Assembly: GCF_014529535.1 (NCBI RefSeq)
Contig: NW_023503409.1
Location: 5,394,390 to 5,458,389, forward strand
DNA length: 64,000 nt
Reading direction: 5' to 3'
DNA from: Bradysia coprophila
Taxonomy: Eukaryota > Arthropoda > Insecta > Diptera > Sciaridae
The position numbers and the translations under genes are program-made. Under the pieces are notes generated by a model that saw nothing but the letters and a program-made list of their open reading frames with translations, did no database searches and had not been told where the DNA came from. Positions 41,976 through 57,500 of the stretch are shown here, one piece after another. The first letter of the stretch is position 1. Every line of letters starts with the position of its first letter.

Positions 41976-42526
41976 TTACGATGCCGGCAAGCACCACCCG
42001 AAACAGCCGATGTGTTTCAGACGATTGTCTGAACAGCAGTACTAAGGCATTGCAAAGCCTCATAATACATAACGGTAGGGTTAACGAAATCGTTCGCGAT
42101 AACATAAAGACTTAATAACTACTGTTAGACAGAACAACTCGGAAATGATTGGCAAAGAAGTTAAATTGATTGAGAAATTTGGTGGTAAAAAAAAACTAGG
42201 AACTAATAGGTACTAGGCAATGAAAATAAATCGTTTGAAAGGAATGTCTCTGTTAGTTTTGCATTCTTTCCAGGAAGAGAGAAATTTGGGGATATAGCAC
42301 TGATGATGTCACGATGAGGATGTAAGGGGATACAAATTTATGTATCTATTTCCAAGCCCACTGGATTCATGTTCCAAGACCCCCGAGTTACAATCGTGTC
42401 TTACCTGAATTTGTTAATGCAAGTCTTTTTGGTTACTAATTTTCCAATTCATTTTATTATCGTTTATTCGAAATCGGACATGTGGGAGGTCTGACAAAAT
42501 ATATTCTCCAATTCTATTTATTCGTC
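41976..42526. other. Intergenic between mobile-element remnants and the FANCB-like gene end
   Basis: No gene seen. Read on the minus strand this is the 3' flank of the FANCB-like gene; I did not find an obvious AATAAA very close to its stop. Confidence 0.4.
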
Positions 42527-45500
42527 CTATGTACAAGCAACATCGGTTTCGAATTCCCTGTTCAATTTTTGGTTCACATAACTTTCGTCAACAAGATCAG
42601 ATGTAGAACGCAGATGATGGTTTTCAAATTGAACTTCCTTCTGCAAAGCGTGTCTTAAAACACTTAATTTCACGGCATCACATCTTGCATCGACAAATTG
42701 AATATCAACTTTGCTGAATTTCGTCTTTAGAGTTTGTATCAGAGATGCAATTTTTCCCTTGCATCTGTTGATAAAATCAAAGATATTTTAAGCATCACGA
42801 CAGTAAAGAAGTGAATTATGCTCTTACTGATTGTATATCTTCAATTCGTCGACAAGTCCTTGAGAGTGTGTACGTATTAAAGTGTTTCTCCAATAGCTGC
42901 TTTCTTTGGGAAGAAAATAAATGTCGGTCGAGTGATTTAAGACGTGGTTCGTAGACAGGAAATCGAATTTCTAAAATATAAATTGAGAAATTAGGAAAAT
43001 ATTTTGATTTCGGTGTTATTTTTATATCCATACATCCATATCGTCGTCGTCGTCGTCTTTTGCATTATCTTCTGGAGATTCGCTTGTTTTTCTGAATTCC
43101 AACTGATTTAAAAGAAAGTCATAAAAACTCTCTTTCGTCGCTGTTTCGATGAATACTAATTTGATGAATACAAATTGAGATGTTGATGTTACAGCCAGCA
43201 AGTCTTTGTAAGCTTGAAGTTAATGGAAAGAAAGCAAAATTTCTATTAAAAACCGAAATCCCCATCATCATAAAAAAATAAATATCCGCTGTTTATCCAT
43301 CCAACAATAATAAATGCGAGCTATAGATACACACATTTTATACGTTTCGGAAAGCGAGAGAGGGAGTTGAATATTCGCGATAGACAATATTATTCTACTT
43401 AAGCAGTCCCGCTAAACGACACGGATGGGTTAATGGTTTCCGCCGTGTTTTGGATTGAACCGAATCGATCAAATTTAACCTGTTACATACGGTAAGCATA
43501 TGAACAGTATTATTATTGGGTCTATTACTTCAATCTATCGAAGTGTGTTTAATCGGTTGATTCCAAATCTTGTACTTCAATTTTTTTAACATGCGTTTTA
43601 AAAGTACGGAAAAGTACCTACCATTATCCCTTTCAAATGAGACCAAAAATTTCGCATCGTGGAAAATGTCGCCGGTAATGCTGATTTTTCCCACGAAATT
43701 TTGAAGGTTCTCAACTCGGCCTTCGTCGTGAATTTCGTATTCCACAAAACAGGCGAATTCCAAGACAGCGAAACCAACGAAATCAGGAATAGAAGTTGTG
43801 ATCACTATAATGGCTGCAGTGTCCGGAGGCAAATTATTATTCTAACGAATCAAATTAATTTAAAAAAAAATACAAAACGTCTGGACTTATCTCACCTCAC
43901 TAGGCTGCCATTCCTGTTCGAAGGAAGGGAACACGAAGCTGTCGTCTTTGTTTAATATATCATCATAATTCGGTGCAGCCGTTTCGTCCACTTCAAATTT
44001 GAACAGTTTATAAGTGAAGTTGAAATGGTTTAGTTGATCAGATAGAAGATTTATGTGAACATTTTCAACCAGCCGTTTGCTGCAACAAATAAAAAGAAAC
44101 AAAATTAATTAAAATATTGAAGAAACGTTATAATTGAAGCCATTTAGCGCATATATAATAATGATCTGCGCAGCCAGCAATATTTTTTTTGTTAACAAGT
44201 GGATATGACTTTTTACAATATAAGTATTAGGTCAATCAAATAATTTTCAAAGAGCCCGAGTAAATAGTTCTGACTAATTGAACTTTTGCATGCGCATTTA
44301 AAAATCAGAAAGACAGACGATTTGATCGATTACATCACCCTACAGGTAAGTTCAAGATATATTTGAGATTTTACTAAATCATTCGACAACGAGTTTCATT
44401 GCTAGTCCAGCAGTAAATTTTAGTTTTTTGTCAGTGCAACGAATCACCGTTTAAGTAAAGATTTCTACATAGTTCTGTACACTGGGCAATTCTCTCCTAC
44501 TCACGAAACTGTAGTTAACCTGTTAGAGACGGCTGTCATCTATTTGTCGTCACAGACGGCAAGCATATTCACAGTTTTACTATTTAAACTATCACTTCAT
44601 TTGATCGAAGATTTTCAGAGATTTATTTCAGAAATCTTTTACTTCATTTGTTTTGAACATGCTTTTTGCTATATAAAACTTCATCATATGTTGTCGTTTA
44701 TTATTGCTATCGTTGTCGATAACAGAGGACAGCCGTCTGTAACAGGTTAATTATTGTAACGACTCCTGACAACGATTTTACTTTGCTTTCTCTCTTGTTT
44801 TTAGTTAATTCGAAACATTAGCCCAGGGCGTAGATTCTCGTAGCCTTTGTAACGCTAAGAACTCGTAACTTGACAGTTTCATGTATAAAATCCCATAAGA
44901 ACTTTCACGTAACGAATTGTTAAAGTTACGAATGTTTCGAGAATCGGCGCCTCGAATAATTGAGTGTGGGTTAAGAAAGCAAACTCTAGTAGAATGAGAT
45001 TGGGTTACAAAATCAATTAATTCATTATTTTCAACACACATTTTGTTATGATATAACTAGATATCCCTCAGACGTCGTCGCTTATTATTGTCTTCGATGT
45101 CATAGTCATCTTTAGGTTAACTTAAATCGATCTGAGTAAAAATTCTCAACAAAACTAAGCCAACAAAAGAACGATATCTTTTACCACCATTACTGAACAA
45201 CATTTCGAGTGAATGCCAGTCGGGAAGAATGAAATATATTTTAAAATGAATGATTTTTTGCTTATTTAGCATCTTTTATTCATCAATGACAATTATTTAT
45301 CGTTTCGTTAAACGAGACTATCAATGGCTATAGTCGGGGAAAAAAATGTTGACGACAAGGTCAAATATTGTGCAAAACACATAAAACGTGTGCAAATTAT
45401 GTAGTTTTTTCTACAACCAATTTTTGTGTTATATATCGAATACAAAATGCCACTTGTTCTTTCAAATTAATTAACCAAATAGAAGTGGTCTGCGAAAGCA

Positions 45501-48500
45501 CAAACAAGAACCAAAGTACCGTTGTCTAACTCAATATTTGATTTCGTTTATTTTATAGTATCAATGAACATTGAATCTAACTCAGGATAAATAATAAGAA
45601 AAACATGCTGTGAAAAGCATGCTTTTCATTTTGCTGCATACATAATAATATTCGATGTGAGAACAGAGAAGAGAGAGAATAAAACTCATCCGAAATCGCT
45701 GCTCCCGATAACACACTGCTGCCAGCCCTGCGTACTACAAACGAACATGTGAAAAGTCGTTCTCTTTTTCGTTCGCTCACTCTAACTCATAAGTGGTTTG
45801 ACCATTCACTCATCAGTCTGTAACAAAACTTTTCACAAGACGCACCACTAAAGAAAATTGTCTGTGATTTTTCATTTATATTTTGTTGTGTAAAAGTTAG
45901 TGGAAAAGTGAATTTCTTTTGAACAATTAGAACATTTGTGTGTTTAAATTAGAAAACCAATGTAAAGTTCTTTGTCTGTGCATTTTCAATTCATAAATGT
46001 AATAAATGTTTGGCAATAATTGGTACACTGACATTGCAGAAAATTTTAAAATAAATATTTCGCAGAGAATAGACCAGAGTTTTTCGCATAGGAAAATATC
46101 AATAAAGTAGTGTGTATGTTCAGTGCGCTTTCATGTTGTGTAACACTCTGAATATTAGGGAATGAATTACCGCATGATAAGGTCTTTATAGAGAAAAAAA
46201 TCGTCTTCCAGAAGTAATAATTTTTAGAATGTAAAATTGTATTTAATTTACGAAATTTAAATAAAATTTGTGATAATAATTGAAGCTATCAAGAATATAT
46301 GTTACGTTCTATCACCTTTTAACTTACTTACATATTCTTCACGAACGAGTTAACAGAGTAAAAGTATCAGACCCACAATAACTTAATCAAGTGAAAAAAT
46401 AGAAATTAAATTTTTTTAAATGATTTTATTGAATGAACTTATCTCCTACAATTAAATGAGAAGTAAAAGATCACAGTGTCGCCCAGTTAAGCGATGCATT
46501 TTCTTTTTCACGGCAATAACTATATTACCGTTAGCCTTGGTTTACCTTGCAACCAGCAATGATCAGTTTTATCGCATCAGAAGTCCAATCGTAAGTATAA
46601 TAAATTTGAAAATTTGATTTATTTCTTATCAGAAGAATTGTACGAATTCATTGTATAGTCAGTAGTCATCTTATAAATTGTAAGCTTTAAGCCATTCTCT
46701 ACATATAAGATTGTACGGCGAGAAGACCAAAAACAATTTCAATTTTATAAGTCGACTTATAAGAAGCCGAAATATATTTGCGCAATTGTTCCACTATGTT
46801 TACTGCATACATACTATGAACGTCAAACCTTATACCGTGTGTACTAGGTATATTTTTGCAAGAAATATTGGTGTGTTCTCGTAAAAAGTAAACAAACTTA
46901 AATATTGTGAGCTTGTTTTGATAACGTGAATTTGGATAGAGAATTCCAATGTTTGGAAAAGTGAATATTGTACTTACGTTCATAAATATTTACCAACGTA
47001 TTACAAATAAAATTACACACGTGGGCAAAGCTATTTGGAACATAAAAACAATTATGTGCGACAATGTATGGAAATCGTGCACTTGTCGGCATAAATTTAC
47101 TGAATACGGAAATTCTACATATTCTCGATAGGAACCGAACGTAAGCTCAAAATATATAATTTATTATCAGCGAAGTCGCATGTTAATTGCACAACAAGCA
47201 GCAGACACTAAAAAGGGCAAAATACCCAATTAACATTTTTTATTGTATTAGAAGCTGATACTTGATGGCACGTCGTCAAGTGATGCATATATTATACAAA
47301 CATCACGCCAATAATGCTGTTGCCTTGAAATATATTGTCGTATAATCGATGGTTATAGATAGCAGAGAATTTTGTTTTTAGTTAAAGAAAGAACGATTAT
47401 GCTGAAATTGCTAAATTTCACAACTGCCCTGGTTACAGCTACAACAGGTCAACTTGACTGGGCTGTGACTGCATTTTTTGTTTGTTGATTAACTGTGTCG
47501 ATAATGTTTATCAAATTTTGTTATCGTTACAATCGCTTACAGGTTAAAACAAACGTAAACGATCATGTGTCGGAAAAAGTTTCCATTCCATACATGTTTG
47601 ATGAGTAAATTGTGATAAAATATTTGGGAATTTTCGGTTAGACATACCTAATCGGCACTTCAATGGACTTATATAATTTTCCAATTGGACTGATGTCATT
47701 ATGGAAAAATCCCAACATCGCTAATAAAACGGTTCAATATTAGCTCAAAGACTATAGTCAGCGGAATCGCTTACAGATTAATGTTTTTACGTGTTCTGAG
47801 TTAATATAATTATAAGTGATCGCGGTACTGAGCAACGGGCTTATAGATATCAATTTCTGTTTTTCTTTTCTGCAAACCGATATGAAAATTATAATTGGAT
47901 TTTTAACTGATGTTACGTAAGTTTATGAACTGCACAGTGTACAAGTTAAAAATGTTGACTTTAGACTAAGGAATATATGCGTTGCAAGCACAATCAGTCA
48001 TTTTTATAATAGAAAATTCAAACTAATAATCTGACGATATAACTTTGTCAATATTAAAGAGGGAAATGTATTGCTTATCGCGACGAGGGAAAATTAATTC
48101 AGTTCATTTGGTCAATAAAGCGATAAATTTTCCTATTTTATTTATCGCATCAAATCTCGCCGAATAGTTAGTCCCATTATCACATCAAAAATATTTTGTT
48201 CGTGAAAATCGACAAGCAATATTTTTGTTCTAATTTATTCTAAGCGCCGATATTAATATATCGTCGACGATATAATATGCTCACAAAAAAGGCACTTGTG
48301 TAAATCTTTGTTACGTACAAAGAAGGCACTTGTGTAAACCATTAATTAATATCAATTTATGTGACGCGATCAGTGATGGTTAAGAGTGTTAGATGAATTC
48401 ATTTCTATTCGCATTACAAAGCCAAAACATTCGGTACAACCAAATTCTTCGAATACTAATAAAACAACCATCTAATGTGGTAATCTAATATGGGACCGCA

Positions 48501-51500
48501 AACCGAAATGAAATAACTATTTAACTATACCACAGATGATGTATTTAGAGAGAAGTTGAATCGATGCATAAAATTACGCTTATTTGGAGATGAGTTTCAC
48601 TATCAATTTTTATCAATTTCTTTTTTTGGATAAATTTCAATTAAAATGTCAAAGTTGCGGGTCAAATTAACCGCGATCGCTTCGTATAAATTCCATTTTA
48701 ATCTATTTAAAAATTAAAATTATTTGAATAAACTAATTTTAGAAAATTTATGTTCAGTTCAACATAAACTCGACTATTATTGCTCCGTTGTAAACACGCG
48801 CCCAGACCCATTAATTTGTTTGTCAAATCAAATAAATTATGAAGAGCGACCATGTAATGTAAGCATTTGACTTAAGTTTTGTTGATAGTATACACTACCA
48901 TTAATTTGCTATTTCGTTCGAAATCTTAAACGAGTATTTGTGTTCGGTTTAAAACAGGGAGAGCATAATGGTTATTTGGTGGATTGCATGTCAATTTGTA
49001 ATGTTGTTAGGTCGCTTAATAGCAATGAAATAGCAATTTTAAGGATAGGTTCTAAGTACTTGTGTGTTTTGTTAAGTCTGCGTCATATTCGTTCGATATA
49101 TCGAGTATATCTCTTGTGTTATACAAGTAATGTAACACTGTATGGCTTTAGAATTCTTTACTCATACAAAATACGAAGATGTTAAGGCATTTCAGGTATT
49201 CATTATTCAATGTGTTTGTCTTTAGATCTTATTTTGAAGAAAGAACTGTGGTTTCTGAAAGGTTATTTGATGTTCGTTATGGTACATTTCATATCAATGG
49301 GACGAATGAACGTAATGATGCGTCTTGTGTAAATTTAATGATCCAAGCCGAAGGCAAGGTCAATAATAACACCAGAAGTAGTATATTCATCATTTGTTCC
49401 AGTAAAATGTGAGGAATTTTAGTTAAAAAAAAAAGAGGTTTAGTTAGTTCGGAAAGTTTACCATAGAACTATGAAACAGATTCTCTCTTTTAGATATTAA
49501 ATATCGTCTGTTTCTGGGACGACAATGAAATACATTCTAGTTGACCTTACATCAATTTGGTGATGACATAAATATTTTCGATTAGAAAATGCTTTTAGTG
49601 GTTTCATCAAAGCAGTTAACGTATACACACAGAGACTACATCATTTCACTAGTAAATTAACTTTTTGCAGCAGGTTATCATCATCACAAATAGGAACATT
49701 AGGCATTCAACAAGTAACGTAGCATTTAAAATAAAGCGTTATCGATGGTAGAGACAGTTGATATGGACTTCATCAAGATAACATGCGTAGCATAATAAAC
49801 AAACAAACGACACGTCATATTACCCCACGCACAATGTTTATTGTATTGGAGGGATTTCTGTTTGTGACAAGACTATGGAAAATATTTCGCGAAAATCTCA
49901 TTTTTCCATTTTGTCATAATGAAAAACTTCAACAAAAATCGATTTTTTTTTCTTCTTTGCTTCCCTTCCATATCTATAATGAAATCTCATTGAAGGATTG
50001 AAGTATGTACCTTGAGTTTGAACATGTTCAAAGTCATACCTTAGAAAAGCGGTATGAATTATTCGAATTGATAAATTGAGCGATAATTAATAAGCTTCGT
50101 TGAAGAGTGAAGGGAAGGGTCTCAAAGGAGTGTCTTCCCTAAAAACTCCAACCATTCAACAATGCCGAAAAGTATATGACGACGAGCCTGGGGGAAAAGT
50201 TTTAATTTTTTACATGTTAATTAAACAAACGTAACAAATTCGTCACAAAGTGCCTCGTTTACATGAGTCACAATTTTGGTGGTTTATTCAATTTTAATTA
50301 ATTATGTGAAGTGATGTATTCCCTAATCAGCCAGTGTTTCTTTCGCATCATTTACATTTTCGTCAGTTACACTGCCTCCTACGCATCTACCGTAGTAATT
50401 CCACAAAGAATAGCGTTTTTAAAATGTTGATGTTTATAATTCTAAAAAAAAAGTGTTGGAATCACTCCAAACAACGCAGCAAAAGTTGTATTGAAAGTAT
50501 CAAACAAGTGAGTCACTCTCAAGCGAAATTTCTGAAATATTTGTCTGTTTCTAACTTTGGATTGCCTGAAATTTTTGTTTCGTACCCAGTATTCAACATA
50601 CAGTTCTTCTGAAGAGTTCTTACAAGCCAGAGGAAAAATAATACCGTAAACCCTTTACATTAGATGTGTTGATCTCAAACTTGAATAATACGAATCTGTA
50701 GGAATTGTATTTTAAATAAAAAAAGAGAAATTTTCAATGGCTTTACTGCTTCACGGGAATAAACAAAGCTTTCCATTTGTTTTTACATCGTTTTTTCTTT
50801 CACAATTTGTTTTCATCGTTTTCGTATTTGCTATGCTCTTTTTCAAAATTCTATATTGTGTTTCAAAACAGCAGAAGGTACAAACAACTACAAGTACCAC
50901 ATATAACTATGTTCAACTAATTACAGAAAAAAAATCTTTTTATTTTTACAGTCAGAAAATGGGAACAGTACACAACTTATGGCGGAAGAGCTGCCGAAGA
51001 GAGCACTATCACAAAGTGAAATGGAAATGATTGAAGCACGAATGGCGCAACGTAATGAACGTTTGGCCGAAAAGTGTACTGAATTTGGACTCGACGTTCA
51101 TGGTATGAATTCTATCGTTTCTATTGCAATTAAATTCTGTCAGACGTTTAAACATTCACAGGAAATGATTCATGGCATCAGCCGAATCCTTGGGAATTTT
51201 TAGTCAATAGAAAATATCACATAATTTGGTAAGTTTTAATGGGAACAACATGTTTTCGTTTATTGTTCGCTTTTACCATCTGAAATCGATTTTTTAGACT
51301 AAATTTGAAAACTACTTTTAAGCTTGACATGAAATTTTGATTTTATGGCAGGGAAAAGGTATTACATAAAACGGTATGCACGACAGAATAATTTCAAGAG
51401 TTTGTTTTTCTGCGCTTTCCGCAGCCTGAGGAAAATTCCTTTGTGTTTTATATCTTCCTGTTAAAATCTAAGCAATTACGGGTCGTCATGAAAGTTTTAT

Positions 51501-54500
51501 GCCGGTCATGACGCTACAACATTCTATTCTATTCTATTAATTTCATGCTTGTCGTTGTCGTCTGTTCATAACTTCACTTAAAAGATTGAAAAGATTAAAA
51601 TATATTTTGGTTTTGCTCATTTCGAAAGCAAATAGTACCAAAGAAAATAATTTTTACATAAACCAAACGTCTACACATAGCTAAATAGCCAGGCCATGCA
51701 CACCCTCCACATTTATGGAAATTAATATGTTGACCGATAACAAAATATGAATATGAATGGTTACCTCGAATAGTTGTGAGGCACGTAAACAAGTTTCTTT
51801 ATCGGCAATATCAAATAGATTTGCCGGAATGGATTATATTTAACGGTTCACCCCATACGCCTACAGCTAAATAAACCGCCTATTGGAACTTAATGTGTTT
51901 ACGGGGTAAAAAAATATTTATCCTGCCAGCCATTACACATCTCAATTCACTCGTTACTAAATAAATCTTCTTTACGTTTATTCAAATTTATTCATGTCAA
52001 GTATATATGGGGCTTTCGTGTCGGTGTCGTGTATATTCAATCGAAAAAATCATGTTTAAATCACGATAATGTTTTCTTATGTTTTCTTTCACTAGAACAA
52101 AGTTACAGTTGATCGACATTCTAGTCAATCAAGTGTAGACAAATCTTACATACATGAAAACCCATACAACTGAGCAACTGAACATAAAATTTAGTTGAAT
52201 CCTTAACGATCCTGTGCGATATAAGTGGCAAATAATAGACCATGGTTAATTCCACAAGTTAGATGGATAGCCCAAAAATGTTTTATGTTATTACGTGCTG
52301 TTCTTCAGCTCAATTATTATCCATTAGACCGATGGAAAATTGTGTTTTACTGATCGCCCTGTTTCAATTTCTGCAGTTTATTCAATCTGAATGTGGTGTA
52401 AGCAAGTGATTACATGTTTGTGTGATTCCAATTGCAGAAACATTTATTTTATCAATTGAAAATGATTGAGGTTTTCATTGACGATTTTATTGGTCTTCTC
52501 AATTGATAGTTTTAATAGTTTCGTTTGTTCCACTAATTCAAATCAATATTGTTCAACTTGTTTTTATGGCCAGGTGAAGTTTTTTTTATATATTTTGTGA
52601 TAGTAATAGACCTGGAGCCCACGACACTTTCAGTCCCTCATAAGGCCACGGCTTGAAACCTATGCCATTTTGCTACATTACACAATACGAAACGCATTTG
52701 TTCTACGACTTTTAGATTTGGGACCTAACGAGGGTAGACCTAGTGTGTATCTCGGCCGTCTCAAGCAGTAGGAAATCCAAATTGGTGTCAAAATGAAGGT
52801 ATTGGTGCCAAATGGCGAATGAAATTTTAAAAATAAACTTTTAATAAAAGACCTGTCGTGCCAGACAAATCATAATCATCACATTTTCGAAATTTCAACT
52901 TGTCTAAAAAAAAATATAATTTTAAAATTTCATTCGCCATTTGGCACCAATACCTTCATTTTGACACCAATTTGGATTTTCTACTATGTGAGATGGCCAA
53001 GATACACACTATGTCTATCCTCGTTAGGGCTCTACTAGGGCACAAATCTAAAAGTCGTAGAACAAATGTTTTTCGTATTGTGTAGTGTAGCAAAATGGCA
53101 TAGGTTTCAAGCCGTGGTTTTATGAGGGACTCAAAATGTTGTGGGCTCCAGGTCTATAAACACCTTCGCCTGGTCTTATGTGGATTGGCTGATATCTACT
53201 TTCGACGAATTGCAGACTTCAGTCTTTTAACCTTCGATAAACGGCAAGATTATCTCGATACCATCACATCGTAATCTAGCTCTTTCCACTATATAAAAAA
53301 ATCTATTACTTCAATTCCTTTAACAATGTTAAATTAACATCCCTTACCGTTTTTTCCGCTCCTATTTTTGTCATCGCTTTCACATGTCTAGCTGTTGTTG
53401 ATAAATTAAACAAATAGATTTCACTTGCAACAGTCCTGTGGTGATAATAAATTATCGACCCAATAAGTTCATTCACAGAATGGAGCGATTCAGAGAAAGT
53501 TGTTCATTAAAACGTAATTAGTGGCATTTCTTAAAACTAAATATATGTGGTATGGCGGTGGCATGTTTAATAATAATTTTATAGACAATTTTCATGAATT
53601 TGTATTTTTAGTGAGTTTAATGACTGCAAAACTTTCGTTCGGAAACATTCGTGTTGTGTTGCATATCGCTTTATTGGAATGGTTTATATACTCATGAAAA
53701 ATGGGTTGAATGTGAAGAATGCTATAAACATAAAACAGCAATTTGTATACAAGTTACCCCAATTAAATGAAACATTTATTTCTTTGATTTGACATATTAA
53801 TCATCAACAACAGCGGTTAAAAACTCACAATTGAAGATATTGAAGAAGTCAAGAATTCTAATCGATATTCTCATTAGAGATGTGCTAGTTATTACAACTG
53901 ATGAAAACTAAGAACGTTTACGAGCTCTTGTTGTTGCTAATAGTCTGAACAGATCAATTCCTACAGTGTACTTCAACTCTATATAGTTCGCTAGAACAAC
54001 CAGTCGTATCCATATACAACGGAAATTATGTAACGCTATCACTTTACCTAAATCACCGTCGCTGTATATTCAAGGATAATATTTAATGTTCATTCACTTC
54101 TATTAAAAACCTCAAATGTGCTGGTTTACCTCACACGTTTGAAGCTGCACCGTACGAGATTAAAATTTCTCGTAACGTAAATTACTTTCAATGGGTGTAT
54201 GTAACATTATTGAACGGTTTTATGGCGAACATATACAATATGAAACGATATAAAAAGGACACATTTTACGTTTTCCGACCTTATCGCTGCGAAACAAACA
54301 AGCATTTCGTTATAATACACTTAAACATACATCGAGCTTAATAGAATAATATCCCGCTTGTTAAACTAATGATACGGTTTTGTTGTTTGTTATATATAGG
54401 TTAACTTTTGTTGTGTTTTATGCGTTATTATGCGGCGGCTGTGCATTATTTATTATTTTACGATTGATTGGCAAGCTTGAGTGGTATCTAAACATCAACA

Positions 54501-57500
54501 AAATAAGTATCACTTTACGCGAACGAATTCTTGTTTTTGCCGTTATTAAAAAGAGTCAAACTGATAAGTAGTTTTCCATCAACATTATCGTCGTTCGTAA
54601 CATTTTCCGCCAAATATTATAACATGATCGTCAATATATTAATAACAAAAAATGTAAAAAAAATGATTATAAGTTGTAGATTGTAGATTGGTTAATCTAC
54701 TAAGGCCATCAAAACCACAACATAGAATATAATTAACAAATTATTACTTATTACAGGTGCAATGTCTTTAAAAGCGCATCAACATCCTGGATGTATAATT
54801 TTAATATTTTAGCTGGTTATTCTCCAGAATTTTTAAAGAAATCAAATGCCGTTCCTTTAGAATTAGCAAGAAAGAAGTATCCACGTGTTTCACAGGGTGA
54901 GGTAAGTCGAATAATATTTTTTTTAAATTTTATTTTAATGAGGAAACACTTCAACACCTTGTCGACAACGAAGATTTCTAATCGCATTCCTATATATATT
55001 CCAAGAGCGCTCACCCCTTGGCAAATTTTTAGCCTACATTAGTGCGCAAAAATATTCGTTTTTTTAAAACCAAATTTTCCCTTAGAAGTACCACATTTTT
55101 CCATGCTTTAATGGTTTTACTTTTTCCAAAAAAAGATTTCAAAAAACGAAAATTTGTGAGCGCTCTTAATTCATTTTTTCCCAGTACGCCACGACAGCTT
55201 ATTTTGGTGCAAATGTAAAGAAGAAAAAAATGTCGAAGACAACAAGGGCCATCATGGTAAAGAAAAGAGTTGAAGATTGTCTCGGCCAAAAATATGTCAC
55301 TAAGTTCTATTGGTCATTGAATGTTAAGCAAATGAAGTGAAAAATGAGCGTTGAACATTAGAAGTAACAGATTTATCACAATTCAAATGACTATCATTTC
55401 TGAAAGGGTAAACGATTCGTACTCCCTTTGTTGGGGGTTGTTTTGGGGGACAATGTGAATTTCTTTAAAAATTAATAGTAAATTGCGAAACTTTGCGCTT
55501 ACTATGCGTGATGCAACACCCACTATACTAAAACAAAATCAATCTTAATTGGAAACAAATTATTAAAAATATGTTTTCAAAGCGTCAGTTCAGTCAATCG
55601 ATTATTAAATCTGACTGGACTCATGACGTCAAATCCAATAGCAAAATTCATATTTTGTAAAACCGAAACACCTAATTACCATCGTTTAACATTCGATATT
55701 TGTGATAAATGGTATCAATAGCATTAAGGCTGGTATTTTAAATTCATTTCAATAAAATAGAGGACTGACCAGATTACTCATTTACCAAAATTGCGTGACT
55801 ATGGCTATGGGCAGTTTAACGAATTTATTTAATCTGATCGAATTTACTTTTTATGTGTAATGTTATCGATTAGATTAATTGATTCGTAATGATTCCAACC
55901 GCCTGAATCATATTGTACGGTCAGAACTAAATTACCGTTTACGAAGTCAGTGATTCGTTAAGAATGAATTAGTTTTATCAAAATAGTTACTACTATCTCG
56001 TGATGTAGAATGTAATTGTAGGTAACGCTAGTGAGAAATCAATTACACAGAAATTTACAGGTTGTTTTACACATAATTTCAATATGTCCCACCGATGTAC
56101 AACACTCTGTTCAACCCGCTTCCATTTATTTATTGTTTACTTTATCTGTTTATCAAACAATCAACCCCCATTTCCATTTAATCTTGAAAAATTATCACTG
56201 AATCCTTTAGAAGAGGGAAATCTGATTTGAACAAACTTCCTTCTTTACAAATGCAATGAAAAATTTTATTTCTGTATTTTCAGCTTGAAAAAGCAATGAA
56301 TGATTCAACAACATTTTTAATTGTCCGACATCCGTTCGAACGTTTACTTAGTGCTTATAAAGATAAACTTTTGTATGCTGTTCCTCATTCATTGCACGAT
56401 AAATTGGGACATAAAATTATAAAGAGATACAGAAAGAAGGTAAATTAATCTGCAAATTGGCGTTGAATGAGAAAATTTTGTAAATAAATCGAAAAATTTT
56501 CTTATTTAGAAGAAAAATGTGACCTACCCGAAATGTCCCACATTTTCCGAGTTCATTAGGTAACGTTGAGATTATGATAAATTGCAAATTTGATTATTAA
56601 CGAGTGAAAAAACAATACAGTTTCATATTGGACGAGGTGAAAAAGAAAAATGCGCTCGATATGCATTGGACTCCGATAACAAAATTCTGCACTCCATGTC
56701 AAGTAAAATTCGATATTGTAGCAAAATTTGAGACATTAGACGAGGATCAACGGTACTTAATAACGAAAGCAAATCTAAACAGCATCATCAAACCAGAATG
56801 GAAAAACTACGGAAAAGGTAGAAATACGCAGGACTTAGTAGCAAAATATTATTCTCAATTGACAAGGGAACAATTAGACGGAATTTTCGAATTTTTTAGG
56901 TAATTTACTTAACCCACAAAATGGATTCGATTTAAAACTAATTTTCTTCCGATTACAATTTTCAGATACGATTTTGAGTTGTTCGATTACAGCTCAGATG
57001 AATATTTCAAATTAGAATTAGTTACAAATAATGAACCATCCAGCGAGTATAAAGACAAGACAAATTAAATGTAATTGGGCTCATAATACACATTATAGTG
57101 ACATTGATAGCTTTATTAATAAAACTGATTGTTGATCTAAAACGAAAACATATTTTAGTGAGACAATAACAAGAAAAACGGCCTAGCTATGATTTAAATT
57201 GAGAAGTAGACGCAGAGAGCAATCAATTGTAATAGTTAAAAACTAACGTAAATAAGTTTCCAATTCTTCATTGTGTCTTTACTAACAATGTCCCTATTCC
57301 GATTTCCACTTATTTTATTTTAGTTATAATGAGATCTAAGAATTATTTTATTTTTAATTCCATTGATACGTTACTTTGAATAACTGTCGAAAGCTTCATT
57401 GAATGGGTAACATATTTTTAGAGCAGCTAGATTACGACTTATTTATTTTTATTAATTACATGATCTCTGTGCAATAATAGATTCGATAAATTTTTATGTC

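Noticed and set aside
54380-54571. Hydrophobic 63-codon frame just before sulfotransferase exon 4
   Set aside because: Not needed to join exons 3 and 4, which are in phase and match the family; no acceptor in the right phase.
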